A DNA stretch of 11,220 nucleotides, taken from the NCBI GenBank assembly GCA_031286005.1, contig JAITVC010000106.1, positions 1 through 11,220 on the forward strand. The letters run 5' to 3'. The stretch is from Bacteroidales bacterium (lineage in GTDB: Bacteria; Bacteroidota; Bacteroidia; Bacteroidales; P3). Under the pieces are notes generated by a model. That model made no database searches and was not told where the DNA came from. It saw only the letters and a program-made list of their open reading frames with translations. The translations under genes and the position numbers were made by a program. Of the stretch, positions 1-6,023 are shown in pieces; position 1 is the stretch's first letter, and every line of letters starts with the position of its first letter.

Positions 1-1120
1 CTTCACGCTCGGCAGCATAAGCAATGCTCTTGCCATCGGCAGCCCAAGTCAAACTACGCTCTGTTCCGGGGGTGTTAGTAATGCGTTTGGTGGTTCCAAA
101 CTCTACGGATGTAACATACACATCACCCTTAACAACGATGGCCACTTCTTTGCCATTGGGCGAAAAAGCCGCTTCTGATGCCCCGTTTGAAAGATTTTGT
201 TTGATTACAGGATTCTCATTATCACGATAAATATCGACTTTGACTTGCTTAGCTTCACCATCTTCGGATTTCACATAAAGTTTTCCATCATACGTAAAAC
301 AAAGCACATCATCATTACTAATGGAAAGAAAACGAACAGGATGACGTTGGTAATTTGTTATAGAATCCTGCGAAGACGCTTCTGTGGATTTCCAAATATT
401 GAGAGAGCCCAAATGTTCACCCAAAAAATAGATTGTTTTTCCATCGTTAGATAGTACAGGATTACGATTATCGGCAATGTCTTTCGTGATTGGCGTGAAT
501 TTTTTCGTTGCAAATTCATATTTCCAAATATCCCGTGCAACCGACGAAGTCTGATGTTTCCGCCATTCGTTTTCTTGTCCTGTAACGGCTTCATAAACCA
601 AAAACTTACCATCAGCACTCATCGTTACATTATTCATTGCATTAGGCAACACCAAGAACGAACGTCCGCCTTGTGCCGAAACCTTGAACAACTGCGTAGC
701 CCAACCTGTCGGATATTGTGCATAAGCTGCCGGATGTTGAATATAGGCTGTGAAATACACTTCTTTGCCATCGTGCGAAAAGCATTGTACTTTTTCGTTT
801 GCCGAATTGGTTGTTAACCGTGTTGGAGCACCGCCTTCGGCCGGCATAACAAACACATCGTGATTGCCGTAACGATTAGAGTTGAAGGCAATCGTTTTTC
901 CATCGGGCGACCATTTTGGATTATAGTCGTAGGCCGCATGGGTGGTAAGTTGCATGGCGCGACCGCCGTCTACACTCACTTTGTAAATGTCGCCTTTGTA
1001 CATAAAAGCGATTTCTTTACCATTGGGCGAAATGCTCGGATAACGCATCCAAGACACATCTGTTTGCGCGAAGCCTGAAAAGCACAAACTTGTCAGACAA
1101 ATCAATAAGATCTTATTCAT
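1..1120 (-). CDS. Tricorn-like S41 peptidase, N-terminal part (3' end outside window)
   Basis: The minus-strand frame from the ATG at 1120 stays open to the left edge, giving about 373 residues with no stop. It starts with a signal peptide (MNKILLICLTSLCFSGFAQ, likely cleaved after FAQ) and continues as beta-propeller blades of the WD40-like/TolB type. Recurrent motifs include ISPNGKEIAF, WSPDGKTIAF, LSNDGKTIYF and FSPNGKEVAI, each followed by a blade ending such as GGAPTRLTT. The spacing and the opening SWMRYPSISPNGKEIAF resemble secreted tricorn-protease homologues of Bacteroidota, in which two propellers precede a PDZ and an S41 serine-protease domain. Those C-terminal domains, and hence the catalytic residues, lie outside the window, so the protease call rests on the propeller alone. 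A stand-alone TolB-like or S9-type propeller is the alternative. It is transcribed divergently from rplM, from a recognisable promoter just upstream. Likely role: periplasmic or outer-membrane peptide degradation. Confidence 0.8.
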   Translation of the reverse strand, partial: MNKILLICLTSLCFSGFAQTDVSWMRYPSISPNGKEIAFMYKGDIYKVSVDGGRAMQLTTHAAYDYNPKWSPDGKTIAFNSNRYGNHDVFVMPAEGGAPTRLTTNSANEKVQCFSHDGKEVYFTAYIQHPAAYAQYPTGWATQLFKVSAQGGRSFLVLPNAMNNVTMSADGKFLVYEAVTGQENEWRKHQTSSVARDIWKYEFATKKFTPITKDIADNRNPVLSNDGKTIYFLGEHLGSLNIWKSTEASSQDSITNYQRHPVRFLSISNDDVLCFTYDGKLYVKSEDGEAKQVKVDIYRDNENPVIKQNLSNGASEAAFSPNGKEVAIVVKGDVYVTSVEFGTTKRITNTPGTERSLTWAADGKSIAYAAERE

Positions 1121-1142
1121 ATCATTTAATTATTTGGAATGG

Positions 1143-1173
1143 CAAAGATACAAAAAAATTACGAACGCCGCAA
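1143..1173 (-). promoter_or_regulatory. Bacteroidota-type promoter of the tricorn-like gene
   Basis: On the minus strand TATCTTTG (1150-1143) matches the Bacteroidota -7 consensus TAnnTTTG, and TTG (1173-1171) sits 20 nt upstream as the -33 element. The -7 element ends 22 nt before the ATG at 1120, which leaves a short leader. Confidence 0.75.
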
Positions 1174-1235
1174 GGCCTCAACGAAGTTAATTACGAATTT
1201 AGAATAGCTACAAAACTTTTTTGAAGCGCATGACC

Positions 1236-1346
1236 TTGTTCGTACTTCCTTCGATACATGTTCGATCATTGTTCGAATGCTGATCGAAGAACGATAGAAG
1301 GATGATCGAAAAGCAATCGAACATGTATCGAAGGAAGTACGAACAA
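1236..1346. repeat. Ten-unit 11-bp-period array inside a large inverted repeat
   Basis: Ten hexamers start at 1239, 1250, 1261, 1272, 1283, 1294, 1305, 1316, 1327 and 1338, exactly 11 bp apart. The first four read TTCGTA, TTCGAT, TTCGAT, TTCGAA; the last six read ATCGAA, ATAGAA, ATCGAA, ATCGAA, ATCGAA, TACGAA. Five-base spacers between them are variable. Orientation therefore flips in the middle (TTCG to CGAA). The outer 31 bp on each side (1236-1266 and 1316-1346) are perfect reverse complements about a dyad at 1291; the 49 bp between pair only partly. The array lies between two divergent promoters that both point away from it, so neither is expected to transcribe it. Function unknown. Candidates are a helically phased protein-binding site, a dispersed palindromic element, or a non-coding RNA with its own promoter. 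Confidence 0.93.
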
Positions 1347-1400
1347 AGTCGGGCATCTCAAAATAAAATTAAGCCTTTTAACAAAAAATTGTGAATAAAA

Positions 1401-1432
1401 TTTGGCTATCTAAAATATTTTTTGTAACTTTG
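1401..1432 (+). promoter_or_regulatory. Bacteroidota-type promoter of rplM-rpsI
   Basis: TTTG at 1401-1404 and TAACTTTG at 1425-1432 are separated by 20 nt, a near-ideal TTTG / TAnnTTTG primary-sigma promoter. The element ends 53 nt before the rplM ATG, so the leader is roughly 45-50 nt. Confidence 0.88.
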
Positions 1433-1485
1433 CACTCCCGTTTTTAGACGGACGAAAACTATCTTATTGAAAAACAGCGAATAGA
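1433..1485 (+). other. rplM 5' leader with a small hairpin
   Basis: The leader begins with a short possible stem, CCGT (1438-1441) pairing with ACGG (1448-1451) around a T-rich loop, followed by an A-rich stretch up to the start codon. No Shine-Dalgarno motif is visible, as is usual in this phylum. L13 and S9 operons are often autoregulated by their leader RNA in bacteria, so this hairpin is a candidate control site, but four base pairs is weak evidence. Confidence 0.35.
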
Positions 1486-1941
1486 ATGAATACGTTAACT
1501 TACAAGACAATTTCTGCAAACGCCGCTACCGCAAACAAGGAGTGGGTGCTTGTAGATGCTGAAAATCAAAACTTAGGTCGCTTGGCTTCCGAGGTCGCAA
1601 ACTTGCTTCGCGGAAAGTACAAAACCAATTACACGCCTCACGCTGATTGTGGTGATCATGTAATTGTTATCAATGCCGAGAAAATCCGCTTGACGGGCAA
1701 AAAAATGACGGATAAAGAATATGTTCGTCATACTGGTTATCCGGGTGGACAACGTTTTGCCACGCCAACCGAACTTTTAGCAAAAAAACCTTATGCCGTG
1801 GTTGAAAAAGCCGTTAAAGGGATGTTGCCTAAAAACAAACTCGGCAACCAAATCTATACGCATCTTCACGTTGTCGTAGGCCCAAATCATAAATTTGAGG
1901 CTCAACAACCGAAATTAGTTAATATTAAAGACTTGAAATAA
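1486..1941 (+). CDS. rplM: 50S ribosomal protein L13
   Basis: The 151-aa product is an L13 protein of the large ribosomal subunit, which binds 23S rRNA early in assembly. Family hallmarks are visible: [16 protein letters not shown] near residues 20-35, [19 protein letters not shown] in the next block, [11 protein letters not shown], the HTGYPGG turn, and the C-terminal block [22 protein letters not shown]. It is slightly longer than E. coli L13 (142 aa) because of a short N-terminal extension. The ATG at 1486 follows an A-rich leader and a strong promoter. The stop codon lies 2 nt before the rpsI start, so the two genes are surely cotranscribed, the standard arrangement in bacteria. Confidence 0.98.
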   Translation: MNTLTYKTISANAATANKEWVLVDAENQNLGRLASEVANLLRGKYKTNYTPHADCGDHVIVINAEKIRLTGKKMTDKEYVRHTGYPGGQRFATPTELLAKKPYAVVEKAVKGMLPKNKLGNQIYTHLHVVVGPNHKFEAQQPKLVNIKDLK

Positions 1942-1943
1942 GC

Positions 1944-2333
1944 ATGGAAGCAGCAATCAACAAAACCGGTCGCCGCAAAACTGCTATTGCTCGCGTTTAT
2001 TTGAAACCCGGCACAGGCAGTATCACGGTTAACGGAAAAGATTACAAAGAGTATTTTACAACAGCGATTATGCAGTATGTAGTTCGGCAATCGCTCGAAA
2101 CTGTTGGCGTTGCCGAACAATATGATGTTGTGGCTAACCTTGACGGTGGTGGCGTGAAAGGCCAAGCCGAAGCTCTCAGAATGGGTATCGCGCGCGCGCT
2201 TTGCGAAGTTAGTGAAGAAAATCGTCCTGCTTTGAAAGCTAAAGGGCTTTTGACTCGCGACAACCGCATGGTTGAACGTAAAAAACCGGGGCAACCGAAA
2301 GCTCGTAAACGCTTCCAATTCTCCAAACGTTAG
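1944..2333 (+). CDS. rpsI: 30S ribosomal protein S9
   Basis: The 129-aa product is S9 of the small subunit, whose C-terminal tail reaches toward the P-site tRNA. It shows the opening [18 protein letters not shown], the central [19 protein letters not shown] block, and a basic tail ending [11 protein letters not shown], with the conserved terminal Lys-Arg. Length is normal for the family (E. coli 130 aa). It is the second gene of the rplM-rpsI operon, and its stop is followed almost at once by the 9-bp-period inverted array. Confidence 0.98.
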   Translation: MEAAINKTGRRKTAIARVYLKPGTGSITVNGKDYKEYFTTAIMQYVVRQSLETVGVAEQYDVVANLDGGGVKGQAEALRMGIARALCEVSEENRPALKAKGLLTRDNRMVERKKPGQPKARKRFQFSKR

Positions 2334-2463
2334 TCAGTTTATAAAGTTTTTAAAGTTTATACGGTTTATAAAGTAGCTTCGCCTAATTGATGTTTTTTTG
2401 ATACTTAATTTTACGAAATACGACAACTTTATGAACTTTACAAACTTTAAAAACTTTCAAACT
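2334..2463. repeat. 9-bp-period inverted repeat array between rpsI and rpsB
   Basis: The left arm consists of tandem 9-mers starting at 2334, 2343, 2352 and 2361 (TCAGTTTAT, AAAGTTTTT, AAAGTTTAT, ACGGTTTAT) plus a partial unit at 2370. The right arm holds four 9-mers at 2426, 2435, 2444 and 2453 (ACTTTATGA, ACTTTACAA, ACTTTAAAA, ACTTTCAAA). The right arm is the near reverse complement of the left, so the whole can fold into an imperfect stem of about 38 bp with a loop of about 50 nt (2375-2425). It begins right after the rpsI stop and would be transcribed as the 3' UTR. It is not followed by a T-run on the plus strand and is too A/T-rich and long for a typical intrinsic terminator. The layout resembles the 11-bp array upstream of rplM but the unit and period differ. 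Function unknown. Confidence 0.85.
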
Positions 2464-2470
2464 AAATTTG
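2463..2470 (+). promoter_or_regulatory. Possible -7 element for rpsB
   Basis: TAAATTTG matches TAnnTTTG and directly abuts the end of the 9-bp array. No TTG is present at the expected -33 distance, so this is only a weak candidate promoter. If used, it would give rpsB a leader of about 75 nt. Confidence 0.3.
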
Positions 2471-2481
2471 TTTAGCATCAA

Positions 2482-2527
2482 AATCGCACCGACCTACTCG
2501 CGTAGCTACCCTGCGATTGCCTTTTTT
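2482..2527 (+). terminator. Terminator-like stem or rpsB leader structure
   Basis: AATCGCA (2482-2488) pairs perfectly with TGCGATT (2512-2518). Inside this stem a second hairpin forms from CTAC (2494-2497) and GTAG (2502-2505) around TCGC. The outer stem is followed by GCC and a run of six T (2522-2527). It could end rplM-rpsI transcription, or act as an attenuator or S2-binding leader in front of rpsB, which starts 25 nt later. Confidence 0.5.
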
Positions 2528-2551
2528 AGAACGTAAACAAAACAATATATC

Positions 2552-3415
2552 ATGAGTAAAGTAAATTTCGACCAATTATTAGAAGCCGGCGTCCACTTCG
2601 GTCACTTGAGACGCAAATGGAATCCTAAAATGGCTCCGTACATTTTCATGGAGAAAAATGGAATCCACATCATCGACCTTAACAAAACCGTTGAAAAAGT
2701 TGAAGAAGCCGCTGCTGCTTTGAAACAAATTGCCAAATCGGGTAAAAAAATTCTGTTTGTAGCTACCAAAAAACAAGCTAAAACCATCGTTGCCGAGTTA
2801 GTGGCTCCAACCGGAATGCCTTACGTTACCGAACGTTGGCCGGGCGGTATGCTTACCAACTTTGCTACGATCCGTAAAGCAGTAAAAAAGATGTCGGCAA
2901 TCGACCGTTTGATGGCCGATAAAACCTTTGAACAAATTTCAAAACGTGAACGCTTACAAATCTCGCGCGAAAAAGCTAACTTGGAAAAAAACTTGGGCTC
3001 TATCGCTGATTTAACACGCTTACCGTCTGCTGTGTTTGTTGTAGATATTTTGAAAGAACACATTGCTGTTGCCGAAGCTAAACGGTTGAACATTCCTACG
3101 TTTGCAATGATTGATACCAACGCCAATCCGGAGTTGGTCGACTTCCCTATTCCAGCCAATGATGATGCTTCTAAATCCATAACAATGATTGTTGAAGCTA
3201 TGACAAAAGCTATTGAAGAGGGTTTGGCTGAACGTAAATTTGACAAAGACAACGCACCCGAAGAAGATGATAGCGAATTAAACGACTCTGACCTTTCAGA
3301 TGACGACAGCGAAGAAGACGGCAAAAAAGGCAAACGCTCTCCTCGTGGCGAAAACGATAACAAAGATGGCAATCGTCGTCCAAGAAGAACTCCGACAGGC
3401 CCAAAGAAAAGATAA
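2552..3415 (+). CDS. rpsB: 30S ribosomal protein S2 with long charged C-terminal tail
   Basis: The 287-aa product is S2 of the small ribosomal subunit, which sits at the head-body junction and helps recruit S1. Diagnostic segments include LLEAGVHFGHLRRKWNPKMAPYIF (residues 9-32, seen as separate conserved blocks), GKKILFVATKKQA, the ERWPGGMLTNF motif near 94-104, and IPTFAMIDTNANPELVDFPIPANDDA near 181-206. The S2 core ends at about residue 228. Beyond it lies a low-complexity tail, strongly acidic at about 231-256 (Asp, Glu and Ser rich) then basic and Pro/Arg rich at 257-287. E. coli S2 is 241 aa, so this tail is extra. No SD is visible; the start is preceded by an A-rich stretch. The expected neighbour tsf is missing; an RRM protein gene follows after 20 nt. 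Confidence 0.97.
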   Translation: MSKVNFDQLLEAGVHFGHLRRKWNPKMAPYIFMEKNGIHIIDLNKTVEKVEEAAAALKQIAKSGKKILFVATKKQAKTIVAELVAPTGMPYVTERWPGGMLTNFATIRKAVKKMSAIDRLMADKTFEQISKRERLQISREKANLEKNLGSIADLTRLPSAVFVVDILKEHIAVAEAKRLNIPTFAMIDTNANPELVDFPIPANDDASKSITMIVEAMTKAIEEGLAERKFDKDNAPEEDDSELNDSDLSDDDSEEDGKKGKRSPRGENDNKDGNRRPRRTPTGPKKR

Positions 3416-3435
3416 ACCCACTAATAATTTTATTA

Positions 3436-3810
3436 ATGAACATTTACATTGCAGGATTAAGTTATAGCATGAACGATGCTGACTTAGCAAATTTATTCGC
3501 AGCTTACGGCGAAGTTACGTCAGCAAAAGTTATCACAGATAGCTTTACTCAAAAATCAAGAGGCTTCGGCTTTGTAGAAATGGCCGATGTTAAAGCCGGA
3601 CAAACTGCAATTGAAGAATTAAACGGCAAAGAGGTCGAAGGTAAGACTCTCATCGTCAACGTAGCTAAAGAACGTACCGAACGTCGCTCAAGCAACAACA
3701 GCAGAGGTGGCTATGGTAGAGATAGCGGTTATGGTAGAGATAGCAGAGGTGGCGGTGGTTTTAACCGCAATAGCAACAGTCGCGATTCAAGACCTTCAAG
3801 AAAATACTAA
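3436..3810 (+). CDS. RRM-domain RNA-binding protein, glycine/arginine-rich tail
   Basis: The 124-aa product has one RNA-recognition motif at about residues 1-78: RNP2 is IYIAGL (3-8) and RNP1 is RGFGFVEM (42-49), with the aromatic residues that stack on RNA bases present. The remaining 45 residues are a disordered tail rich in Gly, Arg, Ser and Tyr (RGGYGRDSGYGRDSRGG), partly built from an 18-bp tandem duplication. Small RRM proteins of this type are common in Bacteroidota and cyanobacteria and are thought to act as global post-transcriptional regulators or RNA chaperones. It starts 20 nt after rpsB and ends just before a strong terminator, so it is probably cotranscribed with rpsB. Specific targets cannot be read from the sequence. 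Confidence 0.93.
   Translation: MNIYIAGLSYSMNDADLANLFAAYGEVTSAKVITDSFTQKSRGFGFVEMADVKAGQTAIEELNGKEVEGKTLIVNVAKERTERRSSNNSRGGYGRDSGYGRDSRGGGGFNRNSNSRDSRPSRKY
3709..3744 (+). repeat. 18-bp tandem duplication in the RRM protein tail
   Basis: Two 18-bp units, 3709-3726 and 3727-3744, differ at one base (GGC versus GGT). Each encodes Gly-Tyr-Gly-Arg-Asp-Ser. Such units can expand or contract by slippage and would change tail length without a frameshift. Confidence 0.85.
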
Positions 3811-3825
3811 TCGTTATTTTCTCTT

Positions 3826-3862
3826 AAAAAATAGGAGCGGACATAGTCCACTCCTATTTTTT
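3826..3862 (+). terminator. Intrinsic terminator after the RRM gene
   Basis: AAAAAATAGGAGCGGAC (3826-3842) pairs with 3846-3862 around a 3-nt loop, with one C/A mismatch. A run of seven T ends the structure, and the A-run on the other side makes it potentially bidirectional. It closes the rpsB-RRM unit. Confidence 0.88.
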
Positions 3863-3910
3863 TATGCCCTGTGCGAGAAAACAATTCTTACAAAAGAGTT
3901 TATATTTTTT

Positions 3911-3938
3911 GTAACCTTTTAGAACAAATAACGTATAA
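3911..3938 (+). promoter_or_regulatory. Candidate ECF-sigma promoter of the outer-membrane protein gene
   Basis: GTAACC (3911-3916), 15 nt, then CGTATAA (3932-3938) fits the general layout of ECF-sigma promoters, with an AAC-containing -35 and a CGT-type -10. No good TAnnTTTG element is visible between the upstream terminator and the start codon. An A-rich leader follows (3951-3979). The call is by pattern only. Confidence 0.42.
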
Positions 3939-3979
3939 TAATATGTTAAACTAAAAAACAAAAACAAAACAAACAAAAC

Positions 3980-4648
3980 ATGAAAAAAATTATCTTTACT
4001 TTAGTGCTTGTTTCTTTCGGAATGATGTCTCAAGCCCAAATCTTTGTTGGCGGTCAATTAGGATTCACCTCTGACAAAACAAAAGATGTTGAAAAAACAT
4101 CTATGCTTACTATCGCCCCTATGGTTGGTTATCAACTCAGTGATAAACTTGCCGCCGGTGTACGTCTTAATTTTACATCTGTAAAAGGTGTTCAATTTAA
4201 ATTTATGGGCTCTGATGATGATCTGATAATCAAAGCTCCGCTATTTGGCGCTGAATTATTTGCTCAATACACATTTTTATCATTCGGTAAGTTTTCTGTG
4301 TATGCTGATGCTGGTATTGGATTTGGTGCAGGAAAAGGAAAAGTCGAATTTGGAGATACTAAAGAAGATCAAAGTAAAGTTAGCATCTTCGGTATCAACG
4401 TTGTTCCTGTTTTAGCTTACAATTTGTCAGAAAAAATCACGTTGCTGGCCAATCTTAACTTCTTGGAACTTGGATTTATGTCAACGACTGAAAAAGATTT
4501 GACTGTTGACCCTGAAACCAAAACTACTACGACACACTTTGGCTTGGGTGTGAATACTAATAATGTTGCTTCCACCGGCCTTTCTCTTGACCCCGATGGT
4601 AATCAAATAGGTAGTCCTATTACCATTGGATTTATCTACAAATTCTAA
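3980..4648 (+). CDS. Small outer-membrane beta-barrel (porin-family) protein
   Basis: The 222-aa product has an N-terminal signal peptide (MKKIIFTLVLVSFGMMSQA, likely cut before Gln20). The mature part is made of alternating amphipathic strands typical of 8-stranded barrels: FVGGQLGFTSD, MLTIAPMVGYQLSDKLAAGVRL, LFGAELFAQYTF, FSVYADAGIGFGAGKG, and a final strand PITIGFIYKF ending in Phe, the C-terminal residue used for outer-membrane insertion. This matches the outer-membrane beta-barrel families (PF13505/PF13568 type) common in Bacteroidota. Substrate and role are unknown; stability, adhesion or small pore functions are all possible. The gene is alone between two intrinsic terminators, so it is monocistronic. 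Its promoter may be ECF-dependent, which would fit envelope-stress control, but that is inference. Confidence 0.88.
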   Translation: MKKIIFTLVLVSFGMMSQAQIFVGGQLGFTSDKTKDVEKTSMLTIAPMVGYQLSDKLAAGVRLNFTSVKGVQFKFMGSDDDLIIKAPLFGAELFAQYTFLSFGKFSVYADAGIGFGAGKGKVEFGDTKEDQSKVSIFGINVVPVLAYNLSEKITLLANLNFLELGFMSTTEKDLTVDPETKTTTTHFGLGVNTNNVASTGLSLDPDGNQIGSPITIGFIYKF

Positions 4649-4664
4649 TTTGTAAATTTATCAC

Positions 4665-4694
4665 AAAAAAGGACACAAATCTGTGTCCTTTTTT
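4665..4694. terminator. Bidirectional intrinsic terminator between OMP gene and murA
   Basis: GGACACA (4671-4677) pairs with TGTGTCC (4682-4688) around AATC, flanked by A6 and T8. Read on either strand it is a GC stem followed by T residues, and it lies between two converging genes, so it can stop both. Confidence 0.92.
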
Positions 4695-4713
4695 TTATTA
4701 CCATCAATCTAAA

Positions 4714-6021
4714 CTAATTACGACGTTCGATTTTCGCACCCAAAGCATTCAAACGTGTATCAATATTTTGATAGCCTCTGTCAATTTGTTCGATGTGCTC
4801 AATGGTGCTTTCGCCATTGGCGGAAAGTGCTGCAATAAGCATCGCCACACCGGCACGAATATCGGGCGAAACCATGCGCACGCCCCGTAATGCCAATTCG
4901 TGATTAAGGCCAATAACTGTTGCTCGGTGCGGATCACAAAGAATAATCTGCGCACCCATATCAATCAATTTATCGACAAAGAACAAACGGCTCTCAAACA
5001 TTTTTTGATGAATCAACACCGAGCCTTTGGCTTGTGTAGCCGTTACCAACGCTATACTAATCAAATCCGGTGTAAATCCAGGCCAAGGTGCATCGGCAAT
5101 CGTCAAAATAGACCCATCCATATAGTGCTGGATTTGGTAATGCTCTTGCGACGGAATATAAATATCATCGCCTTGTTTCTCTACCGTGATGCCTAAGTTC
5201 CGAAACACTTGCGGAATGATGCCAAGTTGTTGGTAATTCACATTCTTGATAGTGATTTCAGACTTCGTCATTGCCGCTAAACCGATAAACGACCCAACTT
5301 CAATCATGTCGGGCAACAAGCGATGCGTAGTGCCTTTTAATTCTTTTACCCCCTTTATGGTCAGAAGATTTGAACCAACACCCGAAATCTTTGCACCCAT
5401 GCGATTCAACATTTCGCAAAGTTGCAGTAAGTAAGGCTCGCAAGCGGCATTAAAAATCGTCGTCGTACCTTTGGCTAAAACGGCTGCCATAACAATGTTG
5501 GCCGTCCCCGTAACGGAGGCTTCGTCCAGCAGCATATACTCCCCTTTCAACTCTTTCGCCGTGATGGTAAATGCTGATTCTGCCGTATCGTAACTCACCG
5601 TTGCACCTAACTTCTCAAAACCGATAAAATGCGTGTCCAATCTCCGGCGACCGATTTTATCGCCACCGGGTTGCGGCACAAAAGCCTTGCCAAATCTGGC
5701 CAACAAAGGCCCTGCAAGCATGATACTGCCACGCAGCGATACCACCATTTGGGAAAACTCCTCAGTGTTCATGAAATCCAAATTCAGTGCATCGGCTTGA
5801 AACGAATAGATGCTTTCGCCTAATTTTTCCACTTTCGACCCTAACGCTCCGATTAACTCAATAAGTTTGTTGACATCGCGAATATTCGGAATGTTTTCGA
5901 CAATCACTTTTTCCGACGTCAATAAAGTTGCAGATATAATTTGAAGCGCCTCATTTTTAGCGCCCTGTGGAATAATTTCGCCCTTCAAACGACGACCGCC
6001 TTGTATGACAAACGAACTCAT
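4714..6021 (-). CDS. murA: UDP-N-acetylglucosamine 1-carboxyvinyltransferase (Asp-type, fosfomycin-insensitive form)
   Basis: The 435-aa product transfers the enolpyruvyl group of PEP to UDP-GlcNAc, the first committed step of peptidoglycan synthesis, in the cytoplasm. The two-domain EPSP-synthase-like fold is represented along its full length. Lys22-Asn23 (GAKNEAL) match the E. coli active-site pair. The mobile loop reads PQPGGDKIGRRRLDTHF, so residue 121, equivalent to E. coli Cys115, is Asp. Asp319 (PGFTPDL) and Arg389 (DIRAGVAM) match E. coli Asp305 and Arg397. Cys-to-Asp at this site is known to keep activity while preventing covalent modification by fosfomycin. It is the last gene of the minus-strand operon, 2 nt after the DUF4290 gene, and ends near a bidirectional terminator. 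Confidence 0.97.
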   Translation of the reverse strand: MSSFVIQGGRRLKGEIIPQGAKNEALQIISATLLTSEKVIVENIPNIRDVNKLIELIGALGSKVEKLGESIYSFQADALNLDFMNTEEFSQMVVSLRGSIMLAGPLLARFGKAFVPQPGGDKIGRRRLDTHFIGFEKLGATVSYDTAESAFTITAKELKGEYMLLDEASVTGTANIVMAAVLAKGTTTIFNAACEPYLLQLCEMLNRMGAKISGVGSNLLTIKGVKELKGTTHRLLPDMIEVGSFIGLAAMTKSEITIKNVNYQQLGIIPQVFRNLGITVEKQGDDIYIPSQEHYQIQHYMDGSILTIADAPWPGFTPDLISIALVTATQAKGSVLIHQKMFESRLFFVDKLIDMGAQIILCDPHRATVIGLNHELALRGVRMVSPDIRAGVAMLIAALSANGESTIEHIEQIDRGYQNIDTRLNALGAKIERRN

Positions 6022-6023
6022 AA

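Noticed and set aside
1236..1346. CRISPR array or TIGR-like guide array
   Set aside because: Units are 6 bp with 5-bp spacers, far too short for CRISPR, the orientation flips in the middle, and no cas-like genes are nearby.
1236..1346. Intrinsic terminator
   Set aside because: It lies between divergent promoters pointing away, neither side has a T-run, and no gene reads into it.
1159..1356. 65-aa minus-strand frame through the 11-bp array
   Set aside because: An 11-bp period is not a multiple of three and the frame only exists because the repeat lacks stops; there is no promoter or start context and no protein-like composition.
2334..2463. Insertion-sequence remnant or MITE
   Set aside because: The arms are themselves short tandem repeats and no target-site duplication or transposase remnant is visible, though a miniature element cannot be fully excluded.
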